DNA from: Agrobacterium leguminum
Lineage (GTDB): Bacteria > Pseudomonadota > Alphaproteobacteria > Rhizobiales > Rhizobiaceae
NCBI RefSeq assembly: GCF_015704895.1
Contig: NZ_JADQWB010000008.1
Coordinates: forward strand, 124,001 to 188,000
Reading direction: 5' to 3'
Length of the DNA: 64,000 bases
Shown: positions 37,735 through 45,536 of the stretch, in pieces
How the letters are laid out: every line of letters begins with the position of its first letter
Numbering within the stretch: position 1 is the first letter of the stretch
Position numbers and translations under genes: made by a program
The notes under the pieces: model-generated
Told to the model about the DNA's origin: nothing
The model's database searches: none
Seen by the model: the letters and a program-made list of their open reading frames with translations, nothing else

Positions 37735-37824
37735 GGGCGTTTCCAGCGAAGAGCTTAAGGCGCTTCACGTCTCGGATTGGAAACGAGGAAACGGCCGCCG
37801 CCCGGCGTCCCAGGGAAAGAAACC

Positions 37825-38238
37825 ATGAATTTCGTTTTGAGCGATGTCGCGGATGCGGAAGTCGAAAAGTCCATTCGCGATCCGCTGGTGGCCTATAATC
37901 TCGCCCGTTTCGGCGAAAGCGACAAACGCGAACTCAACATCACCATCCGCGGTGACGACAATACCGTCACCGGCGGTCTGGTGGGCCACACCGCCCGCGG
38001 CTGGCTTTACGTCCAACTTCTTTTCGTGCCGGAGGCCATGCGCGGTCAGGGCACAGGCCCGAAGCTGCTTGCCATGGCCGAGGAAGAAGCCAGAAAGCGC
38101 GGCTGCATGGGCGCCTATATCGACACGATGAACCCGGATGCCCTGAGAACCTACGAACGCTACGGTTTCATCAGAATCGGCTCGCTTGGCCCCCTTTCCA
38201 GCGGCCAGTCGATCACCTGGCTGGAGAAGCGGTTCTAG
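37825..38238 (+). CDS. GNAT-family N-acetyltransferase
   Basis: 137 residues with VQLLFVPEAMRGQGTGPKLL as the acetyl-CoA loop and a C-terminal LRTYERYGF block. The start at 37825 follows AGGGAAAGAAACC; the frame opens at 37777. The substrate is unknown. The 90-nt gap before it carries the inverted words CGTTTCCA and TGGAAACG, a possible small repeat. Confidence 0.88.
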   Translation: MNFVLSDVADAEVEKSIRDPLVAYNLARFGESDKRELNITIRGDDNTVTGGLVGHTARGWLYVQLLFVPEAMRGQGTGPKLLAMAEEEARKRGCMGAYIDTMNPDALRTYERYGFIRIGSLGPLSSGQSITWLEKRF

Positions 38239-38256
38239 AGCATTCGCTAAGCGCCT

Positions 38257-39210
38257 CTAGGCGGCGATCCCCGATATCCCACCGTCCACCGTTCGGCCCA
38301 TGGCCTCGCGGATTTGCTGGCGAAGCCATACGGCTCCGGCATCCGCATCGGTCTGCAAGGTCCAGACCATGGCGACGGGCGGGAAACTCAGCGTCACCGG
38401 CACCGAGCTTATCTCCAATCCCAACATTGGCGCATAACGCAGCGCGATGCGTGAGGATACGGTCGCCAGCACCGCCGAGGATCGCGCCGTCGCCAGCACC
38501 GAGAGGAAATCCGGCGCGGCGGCGACGACGTCGATTTCCAGTCCGCTCAGTTCCAGCGCATCCTTGATGCAGCCATGCAGGCTGTCCGTCTGCGATATGA
38601 CCGCATGTTTGGCCTCCATATAGGCGTCCAGGCCGACGGGATTGGGCAGATCGAGCAAGGCCGGGTTGAAACAGCAAAGCACGCTGGAGGAATAAAGCGG
38701 CTCGCAATGATGGCGCTGCTCCTTCGAATAGGTGCATCCGACAGCCATGTCGATCACGCCCGTATCGAGCATCGCGGTAATTTCCTGCTCCTGCCCGCTG
38801 CGGGCGAGAATGCGGATGCCGGGCGCAATCTCCCGCAGCCGCGCCGTCAGATCCGGCAAAAGCAACAGCTCCACCTCGCTCGACATGCCCAGCCGGAACG
38901 TGCGGCGCTCGGTGGCCGGATCGAACACATCCGCTGTCATCACCGCCGCCTGCGCCTGCCTCAGCGCCTGCCGCACCGGGCCGGCCAGATTAAGCGCCCG
39001 CGCCGTCGGCTTCATCTCCTGCCCCACGCGGATGAAAAGCTCATCCTGAAACAGGGTGCGCAGGGTGGAGAGATTATGGCTCATGGCCGGCTGCTGGATT
39101 TTCAGCCGCCGCGCGGCGCGTGTGACGTTCATCTCCTCCATCATTGCATCGAAAGCGATGAGAAGATTGAGGTCGAAGGAACGGAGATTGAAATGATCGA
39201 TAGTTTGCAT
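38257..39210 (-). CDS. LysR-family transcriptional regulator
   Basis: 317 residues: an N-terminal LysR winged helix (FDAMMEEMNVTRAARRLKIQQPAMSHNLSTLR) and a C-terminal substrate-binding-fold effector domain. The N-terminal FDLNLLIAFDAMMEE style is that of the NodD/NahR-like branch. It is divergent from the metallo-beta-lactamase gene with an 87-nt shared gap, the usual arrangement for a LysR regulator and its target. Confidence 0.92.
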   Translation of the reverse strand: MQTIDHFNLRSFDLNLLIAFDAMMEEMNVTRAARRLKIQQPAMSHNLSTLRTLFQDELFIRVGQEMKPTARALNLAGPVRQALRQAQAAVMTADVFDPATERRTFRLGMSSEVELLLLPDLTARLREIAPGIRILARSGQEQEITAMLDTGVIDMAVGCTYSKEQRHHCEPLYSSSVLCCFNPALLDLPNPVGLDAYMEAKHAVISQTDSLHGCIKDALELSGLEIDVVAAAPDFLSVLATARSSAVLATVSSRIALRYAPMLGLEISSVPVTLSFPPVAMVWTLQTDADAGAVWLRQQIREAMGRTVDGGISGIAA

Positions 39211-39297
39211 AAGTCACATCGATTTGATTGCTGACCTCCCTACACTTAGCTGGAGTACGGAAAGTTTCAAGACATTCCCTCAACCCAGGAGCTCCCA

Positions 39298-40263
39298 ATG
39301 CCGTCCCGTCGCTCACTTCTCAAAGGCGCCGCCAGCGCCATCTTCGCCGCCCCTTTCGTTGCCCCCGCCGTCGCATTCGCCAAGGCGCCCTTGGCCGCTA
39401 CGCAGGCACCCGGCTTTTATCGACTGATGGTCGGCAAGGTGGAAGTCACCGCCCTTTCGGACGGCGTCATCGCGCTGCCGCTCGCCAAGATTTACACCAA
39501 CACCACGCCGGAACACGCCTCAAAGGTCTTGCAGGATGCCTTCCTGCCGGAAGAGACGCCCACCTCGGTCAACGCATTTCTCGTCAACACAGGAGACAGG
39601 CTGGTGCTGATCGACGCCGGCACCGGCGCTTATCTCGGCCCATCCCTCGGCAGGCTCGTCGCCAATATCGAGGCCTCCGGTTACAAGGCCGACGAGATAG
39701 ACGACATTATCCTCACCCATATCCACACAGACCATTCCGGCGGACTGTCAGCCAATGGCAAACGCGTCTTTGCCAATGCGACCCTGCACGTCAATGCGCG
39801 CGAAGCGGCTTTCTGGCTCGATGCGGCAAAGGCCAAGGCGGCCCCTGAAGCGCTGAAGAAGGGTTATGCCGAAGCGAAGGAAAGCATCCAGCCCTATATC
39901 GACGCCGGCAAGTTCGAGACATTCGGCGACAATGCCGCGCCGGTTTCCGGTCTCGGCTCTATCCTTTATGCCGGCCACACGCCCGGCCACAGCGCTGTCG
40001 TTCTCGAAAGCGACGGCCAGAAAATCGTCTTCTGGGGCGATATCACCCATGGCGATATCCTCCAGTTCGATGAGCCTGATGTGGCCATCGAATTCGACGT
40101 CGACCAGAAGGCCGCCGTCGTCGCGCGTGATCTAGCGTTTAAACAGGCGGTAGAGGGCAAATATCTGGTTGCCGGCGCGCATATCGCCTTCCCCGGCATC
40201 GGCCATGTGCGCACCGACAGCACCAATTACGATTGGCTGCCGGTCAACTACACGGCGCTGTAA
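39298..40263 (+). CDS. Tat-exported MBL-fold hydrolase, methyl-parathion-hydrolase-like
   Basis: 321 residues. The N-terminus has a Tat signal (PSRRSLLKGAAS...AVAFA). The metal motif THIHTDHSGG (H141, H143, D145, H146) is present, as are later ligands in GHTPGH and AGAHIAFPGIGH. The stretches VTALSDGVIALPLAKIYTNT, VNAFLVNTGDRLVLIDAG and LPVNYTAL closely follow the layout of methyl parathion hydrolase (MPH), from memory. Lactonase or phosphotriesterase activity is inferred. It is predicted to act in the periplasm. Confidence 0.9.
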   Translation: MPSRRSLLKGAASAIFAAPFVAPAVAFAKAPLAATQAPGFYRLMVGKVEVTALSDGVIALPLAKIYTNTTPEHASKVLQDAFLPEETPTSVNAFLVNTGDRLVLIDAGTGAYLGPSLGRLVANIEASGYKADEIDDIILTHIHTDHSGGLSANGKRVFANATLHVNAREAAFWLDAAKAKAAPEALKKGYAEAKESIQPYIDAGKFETFGDNAAPVSGLGSILYAGHTPGHSAVVLESDGQKIVFWGDITHGDILQFDEPDVAIEFDVDQKAAVVARDLAFKQAVEGKYLVAGAHIAFPGIGHVRTDSTNYDWLPVNYTAL

Positions 40264-40322
40264 GGGGCGAAACAGCCTGGCCTGATCCTCAACGGGTCAG
40301 GCCATTGCGCGAAAACGACGCG

Positions 40323-41636
40323 TCAAGTCAGGGCCACCTGCCGCGTTTCCGCATTGATCATCGTCGCTGCAATGGCGGCAAGAACCAGCAGGCCGGCGAA
40401 AATGCCGATTGCGACGCCAAAACCCTGCGCTATGGCATAACCAAGCAGAGACGGCGCCAGCAGGCCGCCGAGCCTTGCCATGGCGCCTGCGGCGCCCATG
40501 CCGGTCGCCCGCGATTCCGTCGGGTAAAGCTCCGGCGTATAGGCATAAAGCGCACCCCAGGTGCCGAGCAGCGCAAAACTCATGATAAGAAGCGAGGCGG
40601 CGATCATCGCGCCCGCCGAAGCCAACGTGAAGAGCAGGCAACCGAGCGCGGAGAGCAGGCAGAAACCGATCAGCGTCGGCTTGCGGCCCCATTTTTCGAC
40701 ACCATAGGCGGCAAGCGCATAACCGGGGATTTGCGCCAATGCCACCAGCACCAGAAAACCATAACCGCGCACGAAACCGAACCCGTCTCCGGCCAGTTTC
40801 GCCGGCATCCACGTAAAGACGCCGTAATAAGAAACGGAAACAAGGAACCAGATGGCGAGGATCATGATGCTGCGCTGCCGGAGCGCCGGTGAAAATATCC
40901 CCTGCCCCTTGCCCACGTCAGGCTGGAAAAGCCCGGTCCCGGCATCGAGCGGCGCACGCCCATTCGTCACCAGCATGCGGTTGACGACGGCCTTGGCTTC
41001 CTCCAATCGCCCGCTGCGCAGCAGGTAAAGCGGCGATTCCGGCACCAGAAAGCGCAGGCCAAGGCCGAGAACCGCCGGAAAAGCCGTCACCGCGAATATA
41101 TACCTCCACGCATCGGCAACGCCGGCAAGGCTGGCGCCCCAGGCCGCCAGCGCCACGATCAGCGTGCCGACAGCCCAGAAACCCTCCAGAAAGACCAGCC
41201 AGCGGCCGCGATTTTTGGCGGGCAGGAACTCGGCCATCATCGCATAATCCACCGGCAGCGTGCCGCCCACGGCGGCCCCGGTGAGAAAACGCAGGACGAG
41301 CAGAATAGTGAAATCAGGCGCGAACACCGAAAGCACGCCGAACAGCGCATCGCAGGCCACGGTGACGATCAGCACACGGCGACGTCCATACCTGTCCGCC
41401 AGCCGCCCGAAACCGGCAGCACCGAGCAGCATGCCGAAAAAGAACGCTGTTCCGGTCTGCAGCGCCTGCGGCACCGTCAGCCCGAAGGTTGCTGCAATCG
41501 AGGCGGCGGTGAAGCCGACGGCGAGAACCTGCATGGCATCCGCGGCCCAGACGAGGCCGAATATGCCCATCAGCCGCCGCTGATAGGCGCCTGCGCCCGC
41601 GCGCTCCAGCGCATCGTTCATGGTGATAGCCGTCAT
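40323..41636 (-). CDS. MFS transporter, SV2/NiaP-like sugar-or-aromatic-acid type
   Basis: A 437-residue, 12-helix major facilitator. The loop 2-3 motif GRLADRYGRRRVL and the loop 8-9 motif YGVEKWGRKPTL are clear, and ELYPTESRATGMGAAGAMARLGG is typical of the NiaP/AAHS branch that imports nicotinate or aromatic acids. The start at 41636 is chosen because of GGGGCGGGGC upstream and because the longer frame runs into repeat DNA. The substrate is not resolved. Confidence 0.9.
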   Translation of the reverse strand: MTAITMNDALERAGAGAYQRRLMGIFGLVWAADAMQVLAVGFTAASIAATFGLTVPQALQTGTAFFFGMLLGAAGFGRLADRYGRRRVLIVTVACDALFGVLSVFAPDFTILLVLRFLTGAAVGGTLPVDYAMMAEFLPAKNRGRWLVFLEGFWAVGTLIVALAAWGASLAGVADAWRYIFAVTAFPAVLGLGLRFLVPESPLYLLRSGRLEEAKAVVNRMLVTNGRAPLDAGTGLFQPDVGKGQGIFSPALRQRSIMILAIWFLVSVSYYGVFTWMPAKLAGDGFGFVRGYGFLVLVALAQIPGYALAAYGVEKWGRKPTLIGFCLLSALGCLLFTLASAGAMIAASLLIMSFALLGTWGALYAYTPELYPTESRATGMGAAGAMARLGGLLAPSLLGYAIAQGFGVAIGIFAGLLVLAAIAATMINAETRQVALT

Positions 41637-41770
41637 GCCCCGCCCCTTTGCAGAAATCGACTTTGACTTGCTATCGTATAGGGGGAGGAAACGGAATTGA
41701 ATTCTGTGCGGGATGCGATCGGTTGAAACGAAATGCTCGGCGCACCGATAGTCGCGCCCCTGTACCTCCC

Positions 41771-41887
41771 CCTCATCCCTGTGCTTGTCACAGGGATCCA
41801 GCCAGCCCAAGTCCTTGGGCTGAAAAGAGTCCTCGCGTCGCGCAGACGCGCGTCGGCTGGATTCCTGTGACAAGCACAGGAATGAGG
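41771..41887. repeat. Mosaic palindromic element, copy B
   Basis: Outer 33-nt arms 41771-41803 and 41855-41887 are inverted copies with 2 mismatches. The inside holds GCCCAAG-TC-CTTGGGC, AAAAGAGTCCTC and GCGCAGACGCGCG. The same order and core words occur in copy A (20195-20313), although the outer arms differ in sequence. It lies in the 303-nt gap between the MFS and GNAT genes, which holds no supported ORF. Confidence 0.75.
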
Positions 41888-41939
41888 AAAGACAGAAGCG
41901 CTGGCGAGAAAAGGCAAAGCTGCCCCTTCGGATACCCCC

Positions 41940-42509
41940 TCAGCCGTAAACCCTGAGCGGCTCCTCAAAACCCTCATCTTCCGCCGTAGCGGCCGGCATC
42001 ACGGCCTCGCATTTGCGCCAGCCGATCTTGCCCTTCAGCCGCTGGTGCACGTCGTCGCCAATCGGCACGACCAGCACCCGGTTCGGGTCGACCGGGCCGG
42101 GAAAATCGAGCGCCGCATAAGCGACCTTCTCGAAACCGAGCGGCATGTAATAGGGCGGATCGCCAATCAGGATCACGGCTTCCGAGCCCTTCCGCCGGGC
42201 GGCGGCAATGGCGATCCGGACAAGCTCCCGGCCGATGCCCTTGTTCTTGTGCGAGGGCCGAACCGCAAGGGGCCCGAGCATATGGCCGTTCACCCCGCCC
42301 GCCAGAACCGGCGTCATGCGCACCGAAGCAATGGTTTCGCCATCATCGGCGCAGACGAAGGACAGCGACCGGTCATGCGGCCCCTGCTCGCGGATGCGGG
42401 CTGCGGCACGCGTATGCCGGCCGGGACCGAATGCTTCTTCGTTGATGACGTCGATGATGGCGTCGTGCGACGCGTCCTCGGTGAGGTAGACAAGATCGTG
42501 CTTGGACAT
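41940..42509 (-). CDS. GNAT-family N-acetyltransferase (YhbS-like)
   Basis: 189 residues with LGPLAVRPSHKNKGIGRELV as the acetyl-CoA loop and the YhbS-type block VILIGDPPYYMPLGFEKV. The start at 42509 (MSKHDLVYL) is the first ATG; a TTG 36 nt upstream is in frame. The Shine-Dalgarno is weak. The substrate is unknown. Confidence 0.87.
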   Translation of the reverse strand: MSKHDLVYLTEDASHDAIIDVINEEAFGPGRHTRAAARIREQGPHDRSLSFVCADDGETIASVRMTPVLAGGVNGHMLGPLAVRPSHKNKGIGRELVRIAIAAARRKGSEAVILIGDPPYYMPLGFEKVAYAALDFPGPVDPNRVLVVPIGDDVHQRLKGKIGWRKCEAVMPAATAEDEGFEEPLRVYG

Positions 42510-42805
42510 GAAGAGACCGAAACTTCCAGAATGCGGATGCGACAATAGGTGACGGCTGCGCCGGTAAGGGCGTTCAGGAGCGTCAGCGTCGTCGGAGCAT
42601 CCGTGGTTCGATCATAATCAACAATTTCCTCAGAATTGTGAAAATTGCAGTTATCAGGAAAATTCCCCCCCGTCCAGAACAAATCTCTGCTCTATCCCAT
42701 TCAGTTTCCACAGGACCGGAAACGCATTGTTCAACGCCTTGCGGGTTCGCGGGACAGTGCAGAACGGTTAGGATCGCTCAAAAGGAAACAATCAAGGAGA
42801 TCGTC

Positions 42806-43798
42806 ATGGGCATGCTGGTGGAAGGCGTATGGAAAGACGTCTGGTATGACACCAAGGAAACCAAGGGGCACTTCAAGCGCAGCGCCTCGCAATTCCGCAA
42901 CTGGATCACAGCGGATGGCGCACCCGGCCCTTCCGGAGAAGGCGGGTTCGAGGCCGAGAAGGACCGTTACCACCTCTATGTCTCCTTCGCCTGCCCCTGG
43001 GCGCACCGCACCCTGATTTTCCGCAGGCTGAAAAAGCTGGAGGACCTGATTTCCGTTTCCGTGGTCGATCCGCTGATGCTGGAAAACGGCTGGGAATTTA
43101 AGCCTGAGGGCGAGCGCACGCCGGGCGCGACCGAGGATCACCTCTTCGGCTCCTCCACGCTCTGGCAGGTCTACACCAAAGCAGACCCCAAATATTCGGG
43201 GCGTGTCACCGTGCCAGTCCTGTGGGATAAAAAACGCGGCACCATCGTCTCCAATGAATCGGCAGAAATCATCCGCATGTTCAATTCCGCCTTCAACGAT
43301 CTCACCGGCTCGCAGGCCGATTATTATCCCGAAGCGCTACGCGCCGAGATCGATGCACTGAACGACGTCATCTACGACACCGTCAATAACGGCGTCTACA
43401 AGGCCGGTTTCGCCACCACACAGGACGCCTATCAGCAGAATGCCGTGAAGGTATTCGAAACGCTCGATATGCTGGAGGACCGCCTGAAGGACCGGCGTTT
43501 CCTGTTCGGTTCAGAACAGACGGAAGCGGACTGGCGCCTGTTCACGACGATGGTGCGGTTCGACCCCGTCTATGTCGGCCATTTCAAATGCAATATCCGC
43601 CGCATCCACGACTATCCGCACCTGACGGATTACCTGCGCGATCTTTACCAGACGCCGGGCATACCGGAGACGGTGGATATGCGCCACATCAAGGAGCATT
43701 ATTACCGCAGCCACCGCACCATCAATCCCACCGGCATCGTGCCCGTCGGCCCGGAACTGGACCTGACCATGGCCCATGGCCGCGAGGCGCTCTCCTGA
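42806..43798 (+). CDS. Glutathionyl-hydroquinone reductase (xi-class GST, YqjG-like)
   Basis: Reduces glutathionyl-hydroquinones with glutathione. The 330-residue protein carries the CPWAHR motif with the catalytic Cys at 63, the thioredoxin-like N-terminal domain and the helical domain blocks (NESAEIIRMFN, ADWRLFTTMVRFDPVYVGHFKCN). AAGGAGATCGTC fixes the start at 42806. The 296-nt upstream region is divergent with the GNAT gene and contains the imperfect palindrome TTCCTCAGAATTGTGAA near 42625-42641. Confidence 0.93.
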   Translation: MGMLVEGVWKDVWYDTKETKGHFKRSASQFRNWITADGAPGPSGEGGFEAEKDRYHLYVSFACPWAHRTLIFRRLKKLEDLISVSVVDPLMLENGWEFKPEGERTPGATEDHLFGSSTLWQVYTKADPKYSGRVTVPVLWDKKRGTIVSNESAEIIRMFNSAFNDLTGSQADYYPEALRAEIDALNDVIYDTVNNGVYKAGFATTQDAYQQNAVKVFETLDMLEDRLKDRRFLFGSEQTEADWRLFTTMVRFDPVYVGHFKCNIRRIHDYPHLTDYLRDLYQTPGIPETVDMRHIKEHYYRSHRTINPTGIVPVGPELDLTMAHGREALS

Positions 43799-43814
43799 CG
43801 GAGAGCCGCCGCCG

Positions 43815-44306
43815 CTACCAGTGGTCGGCGATCGCCGCTTCGCCGGCAAGCTCGGCGAGGCGGCGACGGGTGGCGGCCGTCACCCCTTCCGGCAGCTCCG
43901 ACAGGTCGAAAAAGCCGCTTTCGGCAATTTCATGATCCGGCTTTTTCGATTTGGTCTGGGTGACGTCAAGCCGGTAGAGCGCAACATGATCGCGATTGCT
44001 GCCCTCCAGATTGAGATAGACATGGAAAAGCTCCGGCCTGGAGGCTGCTTCGAGATTGCCTTCCTCGCGGATTTCCTTGTGCAGCGCCACGAGCAGGGTT
44101 TCACCACGTTCCACCCCGCCGCCCGGCAGATACCAGCCCGGCAGATAGGTGTGCCGCACCAGAAAAATTCTGCCCTTTTCATCGAAACAGGCCGCACGCA
44201 CGCCAAGGGTGGCGCCGCGCGTGAACAGAAAAACGAAATGCAGAAAACGGATGAAGACACGCATATGGAACGGACGGGCCTGCCGCCCGGTTGTTTCGTC
44301 ATTCAC
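43815..44306 (-). CDS. Nudix hydrolase
   Basis: About 163 residues with a Nudix box in GGGVERGETLLVALHKEIREEGN and a short basic/hydrophobic N-terminal stretch (FIRFLHFVFLFTRG) that could associate with the membrane. The substrate is unknown. The GTG at 44306 has GGGGAG 8 nt upstream and is preferred; an ATG at 44336 lacks a Shine-Dalgarno. It is convergent with the GST gene and divergent from the phosphoesterase gene. Confidence 0.87.
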   Translation of the reverse strand: MNDETTGRQARPFHMRVFIRFLHFVFLFTRGATLGVRAACFDEKGRIFLVRHTYLPGWYLPGGGVERGETLLVALHKEIREEGNLEAASRPELFHVYLNLEGSNRDHVALYRLDVTQTKSKKPDHEIAESGFFDLSELPEGVTAATRRRLAELAGEAAIADHW

Positions 44307-44372
44307 CCTGGTTTCTCCCCGCCTGCCGGCTTTCATTGGACGCGCGGCATATCATAGGTTATCTCTGCCGCC

Positions 44373-45323
44373 ATGTTCAAACTTGCGCATATTTCAGACG
44401 TCCATTTGGGGCCACTGCCAAAACTCACTTTCCGCGAACTTGCATCCAAGCGTATCACCGGTTTTGTCAACTGGCACCGCAACCGCCGCAAGCATCTCTT
44501 CACCGATACGCTGGAAAAACTGCTCGACGATCTGGAGACAAAGTCACCGGATCATTTGGCTATTACCGGCGATCTCGTCAATCTTGCGACCGGGATTGAA
44601 ATCCGCGCCGCCGCCGACTGGCTGGAGGAGGTGGGCGATCCCGAAAAAACCTCCGTCGTTCCCGGCAATCACGACGCCTATGTTTCCGGCGCGCACGACA
44701 AGGCCATGCAGGCCTGGTATCCCTATGTTCGTGGCGATGGCGATCCGCCGGAATGGGACGACGACCGCAAGATTTTCCCCTATATGCGCGTGCGCGGTCC
44801 CGTGGCCCTCATCGGCTGTTCCACCTCGATTGCGACGCCGCCCTTTTCGGCAACCGGCTACTTCGGCAACCGGCAGGCCCGCGCCACCGCGGAGCTTTTG
44901 AAAAAAGCCGGCGAGCAGGGGCTATTCCGCGTTGTGATGATCCATCACCCACCGATCCGCGGCGCCGCCCCCACCCACAAGCGCATGATCGGCATCCGCC
45001 GTTTCGCCGCAGCGTTGGGCGTCGGCGGAGCGGAGCTGGTGCTGCATGGCCATACCCATTTGAATACGGTCTACTGGCTGAACACCCACCACGGGGAAGA
45101 CCACATCCCGGTCGTCGGCATTTCCTCCGCCAGCCAGGGACCGGGCGGTGAAAAACCGCGCGCGGCCTATAATCTCTTCCATATTTCCGGTGGCCCCGGC
45201 ACCTGGAATGTCGCCTGTGAGCGCCACAGCCTCAATGAGACGGGGACGGGCGTGGCGCTGGAGGATGTGCGGGTGTTTTATGAAAACGGGCGGCCGCTGG
45301 GGTTTTCGCTGCTGGGGCAGTAG
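44373..45323 (+). CDS. Calcineurin-like metallophosphoesterase
   Basis: 316 residues with the complete two-metal set: ISDVHLGPL, TGDLVNLAT, VPGNHDAYV, HHPPIRGAAP and HGHTHLNT. The conserved N-terminal ASKRITGFVNWHRNRRKHLF is seen in a rhizobial subgroup. The substrate may be a cyclic nucleotide, UDP-sugar or nucleic acid. It is transcribed alone. Confidence 0.92.
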   Translation: MFKLAHISDVHLGPLPKLTFRELASKRITGFVNWHRNRRKHLFTDTLEKLLDDLETKSPDHLAITGDLVNLATGIEIRAAADWLEEVGDPEKTSVVPGNHDAYVSGAHDKAMQAWYPYVRGDGDPPEWDDDRKIFPYMRVRGPVALIGCSTSIATPPFSATGYFGNRQARATAELLKKAGEQGLFRVVMIHHPPIRGAAPTHKRMIGIRRFAAALGVGGAELVLHGHTHLNTVYWLNTHHGEDHIPVVGISSASQGPGGEKPRAAYNLFHISGGPGTWNVACERHSLNETGTGVALEDVRVFYENGRPLGFSLLGQ

Positions 45324-45354
45324 GTTCGCTACGGTAAGGTTGGAGCGTGAGATT

Positions 45355-45512
45355 CACCCCCCTCTGCCCTGCCGGGCACCTCCCCCTCAAGGGGGGAGAT
45401 CGACTCGTGGTTGGGTCTCGCCCATCTCAACATTTGCGAATGAAGTGCCGGTAGCGCTTCTTGCTGATCTCCCCCCTTGAGGGGGAGATGTCCGGCAGGA
45501 CAGAGGGGGGTG
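45355..45512. repeat. 158-bp palindromic element
   Basis: Inverted arms of 47 nt (45355-45401 and 45466-45512) with about 4 mismatches, made of CCCCCTCTG, GCCGG and CTCCCCCTCAAGGGGGGAGAT, around a 64-nt centre. The inner CTCCCCCTCAAGGGGGGAG is itself a hairpin. It has the style of dispersed rhizobial intergenic repeats. It lies between convergent phosphoesterase and leuA genes and may also end transcription. Confidence 0.75.
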
Positions 45513-45536
45513 CCCTGCCCCACCCTCAAACCAAGC

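Noticed and set aside
11764..45512. Palindromic elements as insertion sequences or CRISPR arrays
   Set aside because: No transposase ORF, no direct target duplications recognised, and no regular repeat-spacer spacing.
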